A stretch of 64,000 bases of DNA from Streptomyces flaveolus (lineage in GTDB: Bacteria > Actinomycetota > Actinomycetes > Streptomycetales > Streptomycetaceae): positions 124,001-188,000 of the forward strand of contig NZ_BMRV01000015.1 in NCBI RefSeq assembly GCF_014648815.1, in the 5' to 3' direction. Of the stretch, positions 18,464 to 28,826 are shown piece after piece. Made by a program: the position numbers and the translations under genes. The notes below the pieces were generated by a model that saw only the letters and a program-made list of their open reading frames with translations, was not told where the DNA came from and made no database searches. Position 1 is the stretch's first letter, and each line of letters opens with the position of its first letter.

Positions 18464-21400
18464 ATGGCACACCCCACCCAGCCACTGCTGCGTGAGGTCA
18501 TCGACATCCCCACCGTCAGTCACGAGAGCTTCGTCCTGAAGCTCACCGAGGCGCTGGGCAGCGACGAGGAGCTTTCGAAGGCGCTGGACGCGTACGTCCT
18601 CACCGACAGCCTCGTGGAGCGGTTCGGGGAGGCCCTGTCGCTCATCGAGGCCGGGCTGACCAGCGGCAGCTCGAAGGCCGCCTACCTCCACGGTTCCTTC
18701 GGTTCCGGCAAGTCGCACTTCATGGCGGTGCTGGCCGCGCTGCTCGGCATCCAGGAGCGGGCGGCGCTCAGGGTGCGCGGTCTCGAGAAGTTCGCCGGGG
18801 CCATGCGCGAGCACGCCTGGCTGCACAGTACGAAGTTCCTACTGCTGCCCTTCCACATGCTCGACGGCAAGTCGCTGGAGCAGAAGGTGCTCGGCGGGTA
18901 CGTCGAGCACATCCGCCGCCTCCACCCCGACGCCTCGATCCCGCAGGTCTACCGCACGGACGCACTCTTCGAGAACATCCGCAGTCACCGGGAGCGGATG
19001 GGCGACGAGGCGTTCATCGACGGACTGCCGGGCGGTGACGCCCAGGACAAGTGGGGCGACTCGGTCTTCTGGACCACCGAGAAGCTGGACACCGCGCTCG
19101 CCGCCGAGCAGATGGACGCGAAGATCCTCAACGAGGTGGATCCCCAGTGGCACCAGGAGCCCGTCACCGCCGGCGGGCTGCGCGCCAAGCTGATCTCCGA
19201 CGCCCTCTCCACCTGGTTCAAGGGGCTTTTCCAGGACGCCGCCGAGGACCGGCAGGCGTTCGTCTCCCTCGACCGTGGCCTCGGCATCATCGCCGCGCAC
19301 GCGAAGTCCCTCGGGTACGACGCGCTCGTCCTCTTCCTCGACGAGCTGATCCTGTGGCTCGCCAACCACATCCGGGACGAGAAGTTCGTCTCCGAGCAGG
19401 CCGCGAAGATCACCAACTTCGTGGAGGGCAGCGACGCCCGCCGGGCCATCCCGGTGGTCTCCTTCATCGCTCGTCAGCGTGATCTGCGGGACCTGGTCGG
19501 CGACGAGGCCGTGCTCGGCTCGGCCGAGGTGTCCATCCAGGACACCCTCTCCCTGGCCGACGACCGATTCCGCACGATCCCGCTGCCCGACAGCGACCTG
19601 CCGGCGATCGCGCACGCGCGGCTGCTGAAGCCCCGCGAGGACGTGCCCGACGCGCAGGCCCGCATCGACCAGGCCTTCGCGAACATCAAGCGCGTCAAGC
19701 CCGACGTGTGGGACGCGCTGCTGGGTGACAGCAAGGACATCACGACCGCGGACGAGGAGGCCTTCCGCCGGGCCTTCCCGTTCTCGCCAGCCTTCATGGA
19801 CACCCTGGTACGGGTCGCCGAGGCGCTGTCCCGTTCCCGTACCGGCCTGAAGCTCATGGGACAGATGCTGTTCGACCAGCGCGACACCCTCCGTCTGGGC
19901 CAGCTCGTCCCCCTCGGCGACCTCTACGAGGTGCTGTACCGGGGCGGCAGCGACCCCTTCACCCAGACCCTGCGGGAGCAGTTCCGGTCCGCGCAGGAGC
20001 TGTACAAGAACAAGCTCCAGCCCTACCTGCTGGGCCGGTACGAGCTCACCCTGGACGACACCGAGGCGTACCGGCGCGACCCGGACGGACTCGACCCCGC
20101 CGTACGCGGCCGGATGGAGTCGTTCATCGTCGACAACCGGCTCATGGGCACCCTGCTGCTGTCCGCCCTCGTGCCGTCCGTGCCCGCCTTCCAGAACCTC
20201 ACCGTCAAGCGGCTCACCGCCCTCAACCACGGCATCGTCACCTCCCGGGTGCGCGGCTTCGAGGCCAAGGAGGTCGCGAAGAAGGCCAAGGAGTGGGCCG
20301 ACGAGTTCGGCGAGATCAAGTACACCGAGGGACCCGACGCGGGGATCTCGCTGGAGCTCGTCGGGGTCGACTACGAGTCGATCGTCACCCGCGCCCAGAC
20401 CAACAACAACCCGGCCAACCGCCGAGGTCTCCTCAAGCGCATGCTGTGGGAAGAGCTGGGGGTGAGCCAGGGCCAGCTCGACGAGCAGCTCAACCTGTCC
20501 TGGCGCGGCTCCCGGCGGTCCGCAGAAATCCTCTTCGGCAACCTCGCCGACGCCAACACCCTGGACGACGACAAGGTCAAGCCGCGCCAGCCGGGCAGCT
20601 GGCGGCTCATCGTCGACATGCCCTTCGACGACGTCTACGGCGAGGCCGAGGACCGCGACCGCATCATGCGGCTCAAGAACCTCCCCGACCACGACGAGAT
20701 CCGCACCATCGGCTGGATTCCCGCGCACTTCACGCACGCCACCTACCTGAAGTTCCAGCGGTTGGTCATCATCGACTACGTCCTCAACGGCCAGCGCTTC
20801 GATTCCTACGCCGGACACCTCAGCCCCAACGACCGGGAACGCGCCAAGGACGCCCTGCGCAACCAGCACCGCCGCCTGTCCAGCACCGTACGGAACGCCC
20901 TCAAGCAGGCCTACGGCCTCCTGCCGAAGGACCCGGCGGTCGTCGGCGGCTACGACGAGCACATCCTGCCCGTCCCCGACATGCAGGCGATCGTCCTGGA
21001 GTACAACCAGTCGCTGTACGACGCGGCGCGGCGCATCATCTCCGGCGCCCTCGCCCACCAGTACCCGGCCCACCCCGACTTCGACCCGCAGGGCGAGCAG
21101 CTGTCGGTGCGCACGGCCGACGTCAAGACCGTCTTCGGCTATCTGCGCACCGCCTCCGACGAAGGCACTGACGTCGTCGAGATCCGCCCGAAGGACCGCC
21201 CGCTGATGGCCCGCATCGCCGGTCAGAAGGGCCTGAAGCTGGGCACCATGTTCGAGGCACGCTTCCAGCTCGGCCGGCACTGGGAGGAACACTTCGGGCA
21301 GAAGGCCGGAACCGCCTACGACGACCAGGACATCCCCGTCCGCACCCTCCTCGAGTGGATCGACGAGCCCCTCCCGTACGGCCTCGACCCGGTCCTCGCC

Positions 21401-22372
21401 CACCTGGTGCTGTGCGCCTACGCCGAGCGCACCGACCGCGTGTGGACCTACCACGACGGGCCCGTCGAGGTCGCCGACCCCACCGCCCTCAAGACCGTCT
21501 ACAGCCTGCGGGCCCAGGAACGCCCCACCGAGGAGGCGTGGAACGAGGCCGTCGAACGCGCGGCACTCATCTTCGGCGAAGCCCCGCTGTCGCCGATGCG
21601 CCGGGCCCGCATCATCGCCGAGTTCAGCGACCGCGTCCGGGCACGCGCCGCGCAGCTGCGCACCGCGGCCCGGAAGCTCGTCGACGAGCTGGAGACGCAC
21701 GCCGGCTACCTCGGTCTGGACACCGACGACGACGAGGGCCGCCTCGGCACCGCGCGCCGGGCAGCCGTCCTCGTGGACGACCTCGCCGACGCCGACCGGC
21801 ACGACCCGCTCGCCGTCGTCACCCTCCTCGCCGGTGCCGACACCGGCGACCGGGCCGGACAGGAGCGGATCGGCAAGTCCCTGTCCAGCGCGCCCGCCGT
21901 CATCAGCGCACTGGCCGGCGTGCCCTGGTCCAGCGTCTACGACATGGCCCGCGACGTGCGTGAACCGTACGCAACCGAGACCCGCGCCGTACTCGACTCC
22001 CTGCACGGCACCGCACGGGCGGACGAGAACACGGCCGTCCTCGGTACCGCGCTGGAGAAGACGACCAGGGAACTCACCGCGATCCTGCGCCGCGCCAATG
22101 CCGCACGGACCCCGCCGCCCGCGCCCCCCGCCACCCCGCAGCCCGGCCCGGCGCCGGTCCCCTCCCCGAACCGGTTCCCCTTGGACGACCACGGCACCCC
22201 GGGCCGCAACGGCAACGGCGTGTCCGCCACCGTCCCCGAGCAGCCGTACGGACAGTACGAAGCGGAGGCCGCGGACGCCGTCGACCGGCTGCGGACGGAA
22301 CTCACCGACGTGGCCGAGGCCCACCCGCACGCCCGTATCCAGGTCACGTGGCAGGTGATCGACCAGCCGTGA
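18464..22372 (+). CDS. pglY: BREX ATPase PglY (BrxC family)
   Basis: A 1302-residue P-loop ATPase, the size of known PglY (~1290). Walker A GSFGSGKS is at 77-84 (Lys83). Walker B is in DALVLFLDELILWLANH, with the following Asn/His typical of BrxC. Known family members bind and hydrolyse ATP and are essential for phage resistance, probably as a DNA-associated motor or scaffold with PglZ and PglX. The C-terminus is Pro-rich, then ends in a helical segment (VDRLRTELTDVAEAHPHARI). The ATG at 18464 follows GAGGAG. An upstream extension to 18140 is Arg/Pro-rich and non-conserved. pglZ starts within its stop codon. Confidence 0.94.
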   Translation: MAHPTQPLLREVIDIPTVSHESFVLKLTEALGSDEELSKALDAYVLTDSLVERFGEALSLIEAGLTSGSSKAAYLHGSFGSGKSHFMAVLAALLGIQERAALRVRGLEKFAGAMREHAWLHSTKFLLLPFHMLDGKSLEQKVLGGYVEHIRRLHPDASIPQVYRTDALFENIRSHRERMGDEAFIDGLPGGDAQDKWGDSVFWTTEKLDTALAAEQMDAKILNEVDPQWHQEPVTAGGLRAKLISDALSTWFKGLFQDAAEDRQAFVSLDRGLGIIAAHAKSLGYDALVLFLDELILWLANHIRDEKFVSEQAAKITNFVEGSDARRAIPVVSFIARQRDLRDLVGDEAVLGSAEVSIQDTLSLADDRFRTIPLPDSDLPAIAHARLLKPREDVPDAQARIDQAFANIKRVKPDVWDALLGDSKDITTADEEAFRRAFPFSPAFMDTLVRVAEALSRSRTGLKLMGQMLFDQRDTLRLGQLVPLGDLYEVLYRGGSDPFTQTLREQFRSAQELYKNKLQPYLLGRYELTLDDTEAYRRDPDGLDPAVRGRMESFIVDNRLMGTLLLSALVPSVPAFQNLTVKRLTALNHGIVTSRVRGFEAKEVAKKAKEWADEFGEIKYTEGPDAGISLELVGVDYESIVTRAQTNNNPANRRGLLKRMLWEELGVSQGQLDEQLNLSWRGSRRSAEILFGNLADANTLDDDKVKPRQPGSWRLIVDMPFDDVYGEAEDRDRIMRLKNLPDHDEIRTIGWIPAHFTHATYLKFQRLVIIDYVLNGQRFDSYAGHLSPNDRERAKDALRNQHRRLSSTVRNALKQAYGLLPKDPAVVGGYDEHILPVPDMQAIVLEYNQSLYDAARRIISGALAHQYPAHPDFDPQGEQLSVRTADVKTVFGYLRTASDEGTDVVEIRPKDRPLMARIAGQKGLKLGTMFEARFQLGRHWEEHFGQKAGTAYDDQDIPVRTLLEWIDEPLPYGLDPVLAHLVLCAYAERTDRVWTYHDGPVEVADPTALKTVYSLRAQERPTEEAWNEAVERAALIFGEAPLSPMRRARIIAEFSDRVRARAAQLRTAARKLVDELETHAGYLGLDTDDDEGRLGTARRAAVLVDDLADADRHDPLAVVTLLAGADTGDRAGQERIGKSLSSAPAVISALAGVPWSSVYDMARDVREPYATETRAVLDSLHGTARADENTAVLGTALEKTTRELTAILRRANAARTPPPAPPATPQPGPAPVPSPNRFPLDDHGTPGRNGNGVSATVPEQPYGQYEAEAADAVDRLRTELTDVAEAHPHARIQVTWQVIDQP

Positions 22373-25338
22373 GCACGCACAGCACCACCGCTCCGCCGCC
22401 CGGGCACGGCACCGGGCGGTCCCGGCCCCGGCCCGCGCACCCCGCCGCGGTCGTCCAGGTCCTGGAGGCCCGCTCCTTCACGGAGGGCGAGCCCCGCATC
22501 GTCCTCATCCGCGCCGAGCCGCACTGGAACGGGCCCCGCCTGCTGCCGCTCGGCGGCGGCCGGACCGCGCACATCGCCACCGCCGTCTCACCGCTCGCCG
22601 TGCTGGACACGCTCACCGGATGGGAGCGGACCGACACCGGCGAGCGGGACGTGCTCGCCGTCCTCACCGACGTCGAGGAAGCCGACCTCGGCCCCGGCCT
22701 CCTCGCCCGGGTCTACCGCAACCGCGTCTACCCCATAGAGTCCTGGGCCGTCGTCCGCCGCCTCTTCGGCGCCGTGGACCTCGACCCCCGCCTGACCGCC
22801 GAGAGCTGGGCCGCCGAAGCCCTCATCGACGCCGCCGGCCAGGAGAGCTGGCCCAAGACCCCGGGTACGGTCCTCTCCCGCGACACCGCCCTGTCCCGGC
22901 TCGCCGCCGGGCGGCTGTCCACCGCCGCCCACCGGCTCGACCCCGACCGGCTCGACCTGCACGCCCTGATGGCCTGGTCCCTCGCCCCTGGCGCGGTCGA
23001 ACGTGTCGCCTCGCTGCGTGACCAGGAGCGTCGCGGACTCGCGTCCTGGCTCGCCGACCCCGACCGGGTGGGCCTTCGGGCACACCAGGCGCTCACCGCC
23101 CTGTTCGCCCTCTTCGAGGCAGGCAACGGCGCCGACGCGGTGCCCATGGGACTAGTGTGCGCCGCTCTCTGGGGCGAGAAGGCGCCGGCGGGCGTGGACC
23201 GTGCCCGTGGCCGCGCGGAACTGAAGTTCGGCGGCCGGCGACTCGACGACGACAGTTTCGCCGCCTTCGGTGCCGAGACCGAGGACTACGTCCGGGTCCT
23301 GCTGACCGCCCGCTCCGCGGACGTGACCGAAGACGAGCCGGTGCTTCCGGGTCCCGACCCCCGCGCCCTCATGGCCCGCGCCGACGCCCTCATCCGCGAG
23401 ATGGGGGCAGAAGACGCGGCCGCCGCCAGCGACCTGCTCGAAACCGGGCAACGGGCGCGCTACGGAGCCGTCGCCCGCGCCCTCACCGCCTGCGTCCCCT
23501 CCCGTCCGGACAAGGCGCCGGCCGAGCGGCGTATCCGCGACCTGAAGCGCGCCGTCGACCACCTGGCCGAGCACGAGCTGTCCCGGCTCGCGAGCCACCG
23601 CGCGACGATGACCCGGGTCCGCATGGCACAACGGCTCGTGCACTGGCTCGGCCGGCCTCCGGTCACCGCATTCACCACCGCGGCCGAGGCGGTGCAGCAG
23701 CACATCACCACCTACGGATGGGTCGACCTCGCCCACGGCTGGATCACCGACGGCGACCACACCCACCCGGAACTGCCCGGCGCTCTCGCCGCACTGAGCA
23801 CCGCCGTGCGGGCCCGACGGCACACCCTCGACGAGGCGTTCGCCGCCCGCCTCGCCGAGGAGACCCGCAGCGGCGCCGCACCGCGCGACGCCCTCGTCGT
23901 GGAGGACTTCGCCCGCCGCGTCCTCGCCCCGGTCGTCAAACCCGCCCGCCCATCGAGCGCCGGAAACCCGCCGCTCCTCCTCGTCGTCCTCGACGGGGCG
24001 AGCGCCGCCGTGGCCGCGGCCCTCGCCGAACAACTGCGCACCCGGTCCTGGGCGGAATACGACCCCGTGGCCGACACCGCGGGAGACCGGCGACGGCGCG
24101 GCATGCTCGCCGCACTGCCCACGATCACCCGCACCTCCCGCGGCTCCCTCTTCGCCGGCGAACTCACCGAGATCGACCAGCAGGAGGAACGCAGGCGCTT
24201 CGCGGCACACCGCTTCTGGGGCGGGGCCGACGTCCGGCTCTTCCACAAGGCGGACCTGCGAGGAGACGCGGGACACGCCCTCGGCAGCGAACTGGCCGAG
24301 GCACTCGACGACCCCGACACCCACGTCGCCGTCGTCGTCAACACCATCGACGACCGCCTCGGCGAGGACCGGGCCATGTCCCACTGGCAGCTGAACGAAC
24401 TCCTCGGCATGGAACAACTGCTGGCCCAGGCCCGCACCACCGGCCGCGCCCTGGTGATCACCGCCGACCACGGACACGTCATCGACCACGGCACCGACAA
24501 GGAGAACGTCCCCGACGCCCTCTCCGCACGGCACCGCCGAGGTACCACACCCGCCGGCCGCGGCGAAACCGTCCTCACCGGACGGCGTGTCGTCGCCGAA
24601 GGACAACGCATCACCGCCCTGTGGGACACCGGACTGCGCTACGGAAACCGGCAGGCCGGATACCACGGCGGCGTCGCCCTCGCCGAAGCCGCCATCCCCG
24701 TATTGGCCTTCGCCCCCTACGGCGCACCCGTACCCAAGGGCTGGCGCGAGCTCGGCCCCCAGCGGCCCTCCTGGTGGTCCCTTAAAGAGGACGCCGTCAC
24801 CGGCACCGAGGTCCCGGCCACACAGGCTCCGGGCGTCACGCCGCCGGCCAGGCGCACCCCCTCGGCCGCCGAACTGCGGAAGAAGGCGGAAGAACAGCAG
24901 GCCGCCGAGCACGAGACCGGCCAGGGAGCGCTGCTGTCCCTCGACGAGGTCAGCACGGCCGAGCCGACCGAGACGGCCGCACCCCCACAGCCCGCCCCCG
25001 CCTCGGCAGCCGAACAGCTCACCGAGGCGCTGCGAGCATCCGACATCATGAGCGCCCAGCTCGGCGCACTGCCGCGCCCCGAGGACTTCGACACCGTCGC
25101 GAAGGCCGTCCAGGCCCTCGTCGACGCGCACGGAATCCTGCCGGTCACCGTCGTCGCCGAACGCGCCGGGAAACGCGCCACACGCGCCGCGGGTTTCGCC
25201 GCCACACTGCAACGCGTACTCAACTACGACCAGGCGGAGGTCCTCACCCTCACCGACAACGGGCGCTCCCTCCGGCTCGACGTACCACTGCTGCGACGGC
25301 AGTTCCGCCTCGACACGACAGGCGGAGCACGGACGTGA
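22369..25338 (+). CDS. pglZ: BREX alkaline-phosphatase-superfamily protein PglZ
   Basis: A 989-residue protein, the usual PglZ length. The PglZ catalytic core resembles alkaline phosphatases: a strand ending in LLLVVLDGAS (Asp542) and the metal-site motif TADHGH (Asp700-His701-Gly-His703). PglZ is present in every BREX type and is needed for defence; in S. coelicolor it is toxic without PglX, so the pair has toxin/antitoxin-like behaviour. The GTG at 22369 overlaps the pglY stop (GTGA), and brxD overlaps its own end the same way, giving tight stoichiometric coupling. The C-terminal third carries a Pro/Ala-rich linker and a helical region. Confidence 0.94.
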   Translation: MSTHSTTAPPPGHGTGRSRPRPAHPAAVVQVLEARSFTEGEPRIVLIRAEPHWNGPRLLPLGGGRTAHIATAVSPLAVLDTLTGWERTDTGERDVLAVLTDVEEADLGPGLLARVYRNRVYPIESWAVVRRLFGAVDLDPRLTAESWAAEALIDAAGQESWPKTPGTVLSRDTALSRLAAGRLSTAAHRLDPDRLDLHALMAWSLAPGAVERVASLRDQERRGLASWLADPDRVGLRAHQALTALFALFEAGNGADAVPMGLVCAALWGEKAPAGVDRARGRAELKFGGRRLDDDSFAAFGAETEDYVRVLLTARSADVTEDEPVLPGPDPRALMARADALIREMGAEDAAAASDLLETGQRARYGAVARALTACVPSRPDKAPAERRIRDLKRAVDHLAEHELSRLASHRATMTRVRMAQRLVHWLGRPPVTAFTTAAEAVQQHITTYGWVDLAHGWITDGDHTHPELPGALAALSTAVRARRHTLDEAFAARLAEETRSGAAPRDALVVEDFARRVLAPVVKPARPSSAGNPPLLLVVLDGASAAVAAALAEQLRTRSWAEYDPVADTAGDRRRRGMLAALPTITRTSRGSLFAGELTEIDQQEERRRFAAHRFWGGADVRLFHKADLRGDAGHALGSELAEALDDPDTHVAVVVNTIDDRLGEDRAMSHWQLNELLGMEQLLAQARTTGRALVITADHGHVIDHGTDKENVPDALSARHRRGTTPAGRGETVLTGRRVVAEGQRITALWDTGLRYGNRQAGYHGGVALAEAAIPVLAFAPYGAPVPKGWRELGPQRPSWWSLKEDAVTGTEVPATQAPGVTPPARRTPSAAELRKKAEEQQAAEHETGQGALLSLDEVSTAEPTETAAPPQPAPASAAEQLTEALRASDIMSAQLGALPRPEDFDTVAKAVQALVDAHGILPVTVVAERAGKRATRAAGFAATLQRVLNYDQAEVLTLTDNGRSLRLDVPLLRRQFRLDTTGGART

Positions 25339-26654
25339 CACTCCAGGGCATCAGTCCCGAACGCCGCCTGCGACTGATCGACGCGTTGCGCCGGGGCGCC
25401 GTACCCGAGACCGGGCTCGGAGTCCTCGCGGTCGGCCTCGGCCGGTTCGAAACCGCGGTCGACGCGGAACTCGACGCGGTCGCCACCGGGTCGGCCGTGT
25501 TCAAGGCCGTACGGGGCGAATACGGCTCAGGTAAGACCTTCTTCACCCGCTGGCTCGCCGAACGCGCCAAGCAGCGCAACTTCGCCGTCGCCGAAGTGCA
25601 GGTCTCCGAGAACGAGACACCCCTGCACAAACTGGAGACGGTCTACCGGCGGCTCACCGAACGCCTCGCCACCAGCACCTTCCCGCCCAGCGCCTTCCGA
25701 CCGGTCGTCGACGCCTGGTTCTACGCCCTGGAAGAGGACGCCCTCGCCGCCGGCGCCACCGACGACGAACTGCCACAAGCCGTGGACGGCCTCCTCACCG
25801 CACGCCTCGCCGAGGTCTCCCGCGTCGCACCGGCGTTCGCAACGGCCCTGCGCGGCTACCGGCGCGCCCAGGAGGCGGGTGACGACGCCACCGCCGACTC
25901 CGTTCTCGCATGGCTCGGCGGACAGCCCCACGTCGCCGCGGCGGCCCGCCGAAGCGCAGGCGTCCGCGGCGACCTGGACCACTTCGGAGCCCTCGGCTTC
26001 CTCCAGGGCCTGCTGACCGTCCTCAAGGACTCCGGCCACCCCGGGCTGCTCCTCGTCCTCGACGAGGTCGAGACCCTGCAGCGAGTTCGCTCGGACGCCC
26101 GGGACAAGGCACTCAACGCACTGCGCCAGCTCATCGACGAGGTGCACTCCGGGCGCTTCCCCGGCCTCTACCTCCTCATCACCGGCACACCCGCCTTCTT
26201 CGAAGGACCACAGGGCGTCCAGCGGCTGGCACCGCTCGCACAACGCCTGGCCACCGACTTCACCACCGACGCCCGCTTCGACAACCCGCGCGCCGTACAG
26301 CTCAGGCTTCCCGGCTTCACCGTGGAATCCCTGACCGAACTCGGCGGCAGGGTCCGGGACATCTACGCCTCAGGCACCGAACGAGAAGCCGCAGAACGCG
26401 TACGCGGAGTCGTCGACGACTCCTACGTGACCGACCTCGCGCGCGCCGTGGCGGGAAGTCTCGGAGGCAAGGTCGGCATCGCACCACGGCTCTTCCTCAA
26501 GAAACTCGTGGGCGACGTCCTCGACCGCGTGGAACAGTTCGAGGACTTCGATCCGCGCAAGCACTACGCACTCACGGTCACGGAATCCGAGCTCACCGGC
26601 ATCGAGAGGAACGCCGCGGCAGGCTCGGCCGACGACGTCGAACTCCCTCTGTGA
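25335..26654 (+). CDS. brxD: BREX ATP-binding protein BrxD
   Basis: A 439-residue AAA+-like ATPase: Walker A GEYGSGKT (61-68), Walker B in LLLVLDEVETL, then sensor-like LLITGTPAFFEG. This is the BrxD family (formerly DUF2791) found after pglZ in type 2 and some other BREX loci. It may load or regulate the helicase encoded next. The GTG start overlaps the pglZ stop by GTGA. It sits seven bases before brxHI, so pglY-pglZ-brxD-brxHI should be one mRNA. Confidence 0.9.
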   Translation: MTLQGISPERRLRLIDALRRGAVPETGLGVLAVGLGRFETAVDAELDAVATGSAVFKAVRGEYGSGKTFFTRWLAERAKQRNFAVAEVQVSENETPLHKLETVYRRLTERLATSTFPPSAFRPVVDAWFYALEEDALAAGATDDELPQAVDGLLTARLAEVSRVAPAFATALRGYRRAQEAGDDATADSVLAWLGGQPHVAAAARRSAGVRGDLDHFGALGFLQGLLTVLKDSGHPGLLLVLDEVETLQRVRSDARDKALNALRQLIDEVHSGRFPGLYLLITGTPAFFEGPQGVQRLAPLAQRLATDFTTDARFDNPRAVQLRLPGFTVESLTELGGRVRDIYASGTEREAAERVRGVVDDSYVTDLARAVAGSLGGKVGIAPRLFLKKLVGDVLDRVEQFEDFDPRKHYALTVTESELTGIERNAAAGSADDVELPL

Positions 26655-26661
26655 AGCGCCC

Positions 26662-28800
26662 GTGAACACCGACGACACCCCGGACGCGGTCGACCGGCTC
26701 CACCCCATCGTCCTGCACCACATCGCCAACACCCTCAGCTGGCCCGATCTGCGGCCCCTCCAGAAGGCCGCCGTCCATCCGCTCATGGACGGCACGGACG
26801 CGCTGCTCCTCGCCCCCACCGCCGGCGGCAAGACCGAAGCCGCAATCTTCCCGCTGCTGTCGAAAATGGCCCAAGCACGGTGGACGGGAACCTCGATCCT
26901 CTACGTCTGTCCCCTCAAGGCACTGCTCAACAACCTGCTGCCTCGCCTGGAGAGCTACACCTCGTGGCTCGGACGCTCAGCGGCTCTCTGGCACGGTGAC
27001 GTCTCACAGACTCGACGCAAACGCATCCTGTGGGAACGCCCCGACATCCTGCTGACCACGCCGGAATCACTGGAAGCGATGCTGGTCAGCGCCAACGTCG
27101 ACCACCGTGCCTTCTTCTCGGGACTGCGGACGGTTATTGTGGACGAGATCCACGCCTTCGCAGGCGACGACCGCGGCTGGCACCTTCTCGCCGTGCTGGA
27201 GCGCCTGGAACGGGTCGCCGGCCGTCCGGTGCAGCGGATCGGTCTCTCCGCGACCGTGGGCAATCCGCCGCAACTCCTGGCCTGGCTGCAAGGATCCGGC
27301 GCCGGGGAACGACCCGCGCACGTGGTTTCCGCCGGCGGCCCCGCGCCGACGGCCGACACCCCGCCGCCCGGAGACATCCAGCTCGACTACGTGGGCTCCC
27401 TGGAGAACGCTGCCACTGTCATCGCCGCACTCCACCGGGGAGAGAAACGGCTGGTCTTCTGCGAGACCCGGCGGCACGTCGAGAAGCTCGGCGAGTGCCT
27501 GCGAGCCAAGGGCGTGACCACGTTCCTCTCGCACGCCTCCCTCGCGGCCGACGAGCGCCGACGTGCCGAGGCGGCGTTCAGCGAGGCGCGCGACTGCGTC
27601 ATCGTTTCCACCAGCACCCTCGAACTCGGCATCGACGTGGGCGACCTCGACCGCGTCATCCAAATCGACGCTCCGCCCACCGTGGCGTCCTTCCTTCAAC
27701 GCCTGGGCCGAACCGGCAGACGGCCCGGATCCTCGCGCAACTGCCTCTTCCTCACCCTCGAGGAGGACGGCCTGCTCGCCGCCGCGGCCCTGCTCCTTCA
27801 GTGGTCACGCGGCTGGGTCGAACCGGTGGAGGCCCCACCTGAGCCCCGGCACATCGTCGCCCAGCAGGTGCTCGCCCTCTGCCTGCAGGAGAACACCGTC
27901 GGGGAACACCTCTGGCAGGAATGGTGGGGCGGGCTGGGCCCCTTCGGACCCCAGGCCGAACCGATCGTGAAACACCTGATCAACGAGGGCTACCTCGAAC
28001 GGGACAGCGGCATGCTGTTCATCGGCCCCGAAGCAGAGCAGCGCTTCGGCTACCGCCACTTTATGGACCTGACGGCGGTGTTTACTGCCGCGCCGGAGTT
28101 CACCGTTCTCTTCGGCCGCAAGGAGATCGGATCGACCGACCCGGCCCTGCTGACCGAGAGAGTGGCCGGACCACGACGGCTCCTGCTGGCAGGCCGCAGC
28201 TGGCAGGTCACCTACATCGACTGGTCCAGACGCCGCTGCTTCGTCGAACCTGTGGAAAGCGGAGGCAAGGCACGGTGGGCCGGAGCAGGCTTCGCCCGGG
28301 GAGCCTCGTACGAACTCACACGCGGCGTACGCGAGGTCCTGCTGGGCACCGATCCGCCCGTGACACTGACACGGCGCGCACTCGATGCCATGGCCGCTGC
28401 CCGTGAACGTGCGGTGGAGCATGTGCACCCGGGCGGAACTGTCGTCGTTCGTGGCGGTCGCGACACCGGCGTGCGCTGGTGGACCTGGGCAGGGCAACGG
28501 GCGAACGCCACACTCGCGGCCACTCTTAGCGAGATCGCCGACCCTCTCCAATACCCCACGGACGCCTGCATCCGCCTCCGTGAGGACCTGACCGCCACCG
28601 AATGGCAGCAGGCGAGGGGCCGGGCGGCAGAGCAGCTCAGCCTGCCCTACGTGGATCCGCGTGCACTGAGGGGCCTGAAATTCAGCGCTGCCCTGCCGGA
28701 ACGCCTCGCCACTGCCACGCTGGCCGCTCGCCTGGCGAATCTGGAGAAGGCCACCTCGGTCCTCAGAGAACCGGCACGGTTCTCGGCGATGGCCCACTGA
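26662..28800 (+). CDS. brxHI: BREX DEAD/DEAH-box (Lhr-like) helicase BrxHI
   Basis: A 712-residue superfamily 2 helicase. Motif I is APTAGGKT (51-58), motif II DEIH (161-164), motif III SATVGNP, motif V STSTLELGIDVGDLD, and motif VI Q-R-L-G-R-T-G-R-R. The Lhr-type helicase core is followed by a winged-helix and beta-rich C-terminal region. It is the sixth and last gene of the canonical type 2 set. The start is GTG 26662. Its stop lies only 26 bp from the stop of the convergent core gene pth, with no terminator between them, in line with an island end at the pth 3' end. Confidence 0.93.
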   Translation: MNTDDTPDAVDRLHPIVLHHIANTLSWPDLRPLQKAAVHPLMDGTDALLLAPTAGGKTEAAIFPLLSKMAQARWTGTSILYVCPLKALLNNLLPRLESYTSWLGRSAALWHGDVSQTRRKRILWERPDILLTTPESLEAMLVSANVDHRAFFSGLRTVIVDEIHAFAGDDRGWHLLAVLERLERVAGRPVQRIGLSATVGNPPQLLAWLQGSGAGERPAHVVSAGGPAPTADTPPPGDIQLDYVGSLENAATVIAALHRGEKRLVFCETRRHVEKLGECLRAKGVTTFLSHASLAADERRRAEAAFSEARDCVIVSTSTLELGIDVGDLDRVIQIDAPPTVASFLQRLGRTGRRPGSSRNCLFLTLEEDGLLAAAALLLQWSRGWVEPVEAPPEPRHIVAQQVLALCLQENTVGEHLWQEWWGGLGPFGPQAEPIVKHLINEGYLERDSGMLFIGPEAEQRFGYRHFMDLTAVFTAAPEFTVLFGRKEIGSTDPALLTERVAGPRRLLLAGRSWQVTYIDWSRRRCFVEPVESGGKARWAGAGFARGASYELTRGVREVLLGTDPPVTLTRRALDAMAAARERAVEHVHPGGTVVVRGGRDTGVRWWTWAGQRANATLAATLSEIADPLQYPTDACIRLREDLTATEWQQARGRAAEQLSLPYVDPRALRGLKFSAALPERLATATLAARLANLEKATSVLREPARFSAMAH

Positions 28801-28826
28801 TTCACTGGCCTGTGAAGACGGCTACC

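Noticed and set aside
28801..28826. A terminator between brxHI and pth.
   Set aside because: The 26-bp gap has no inverted repeat worth calling.
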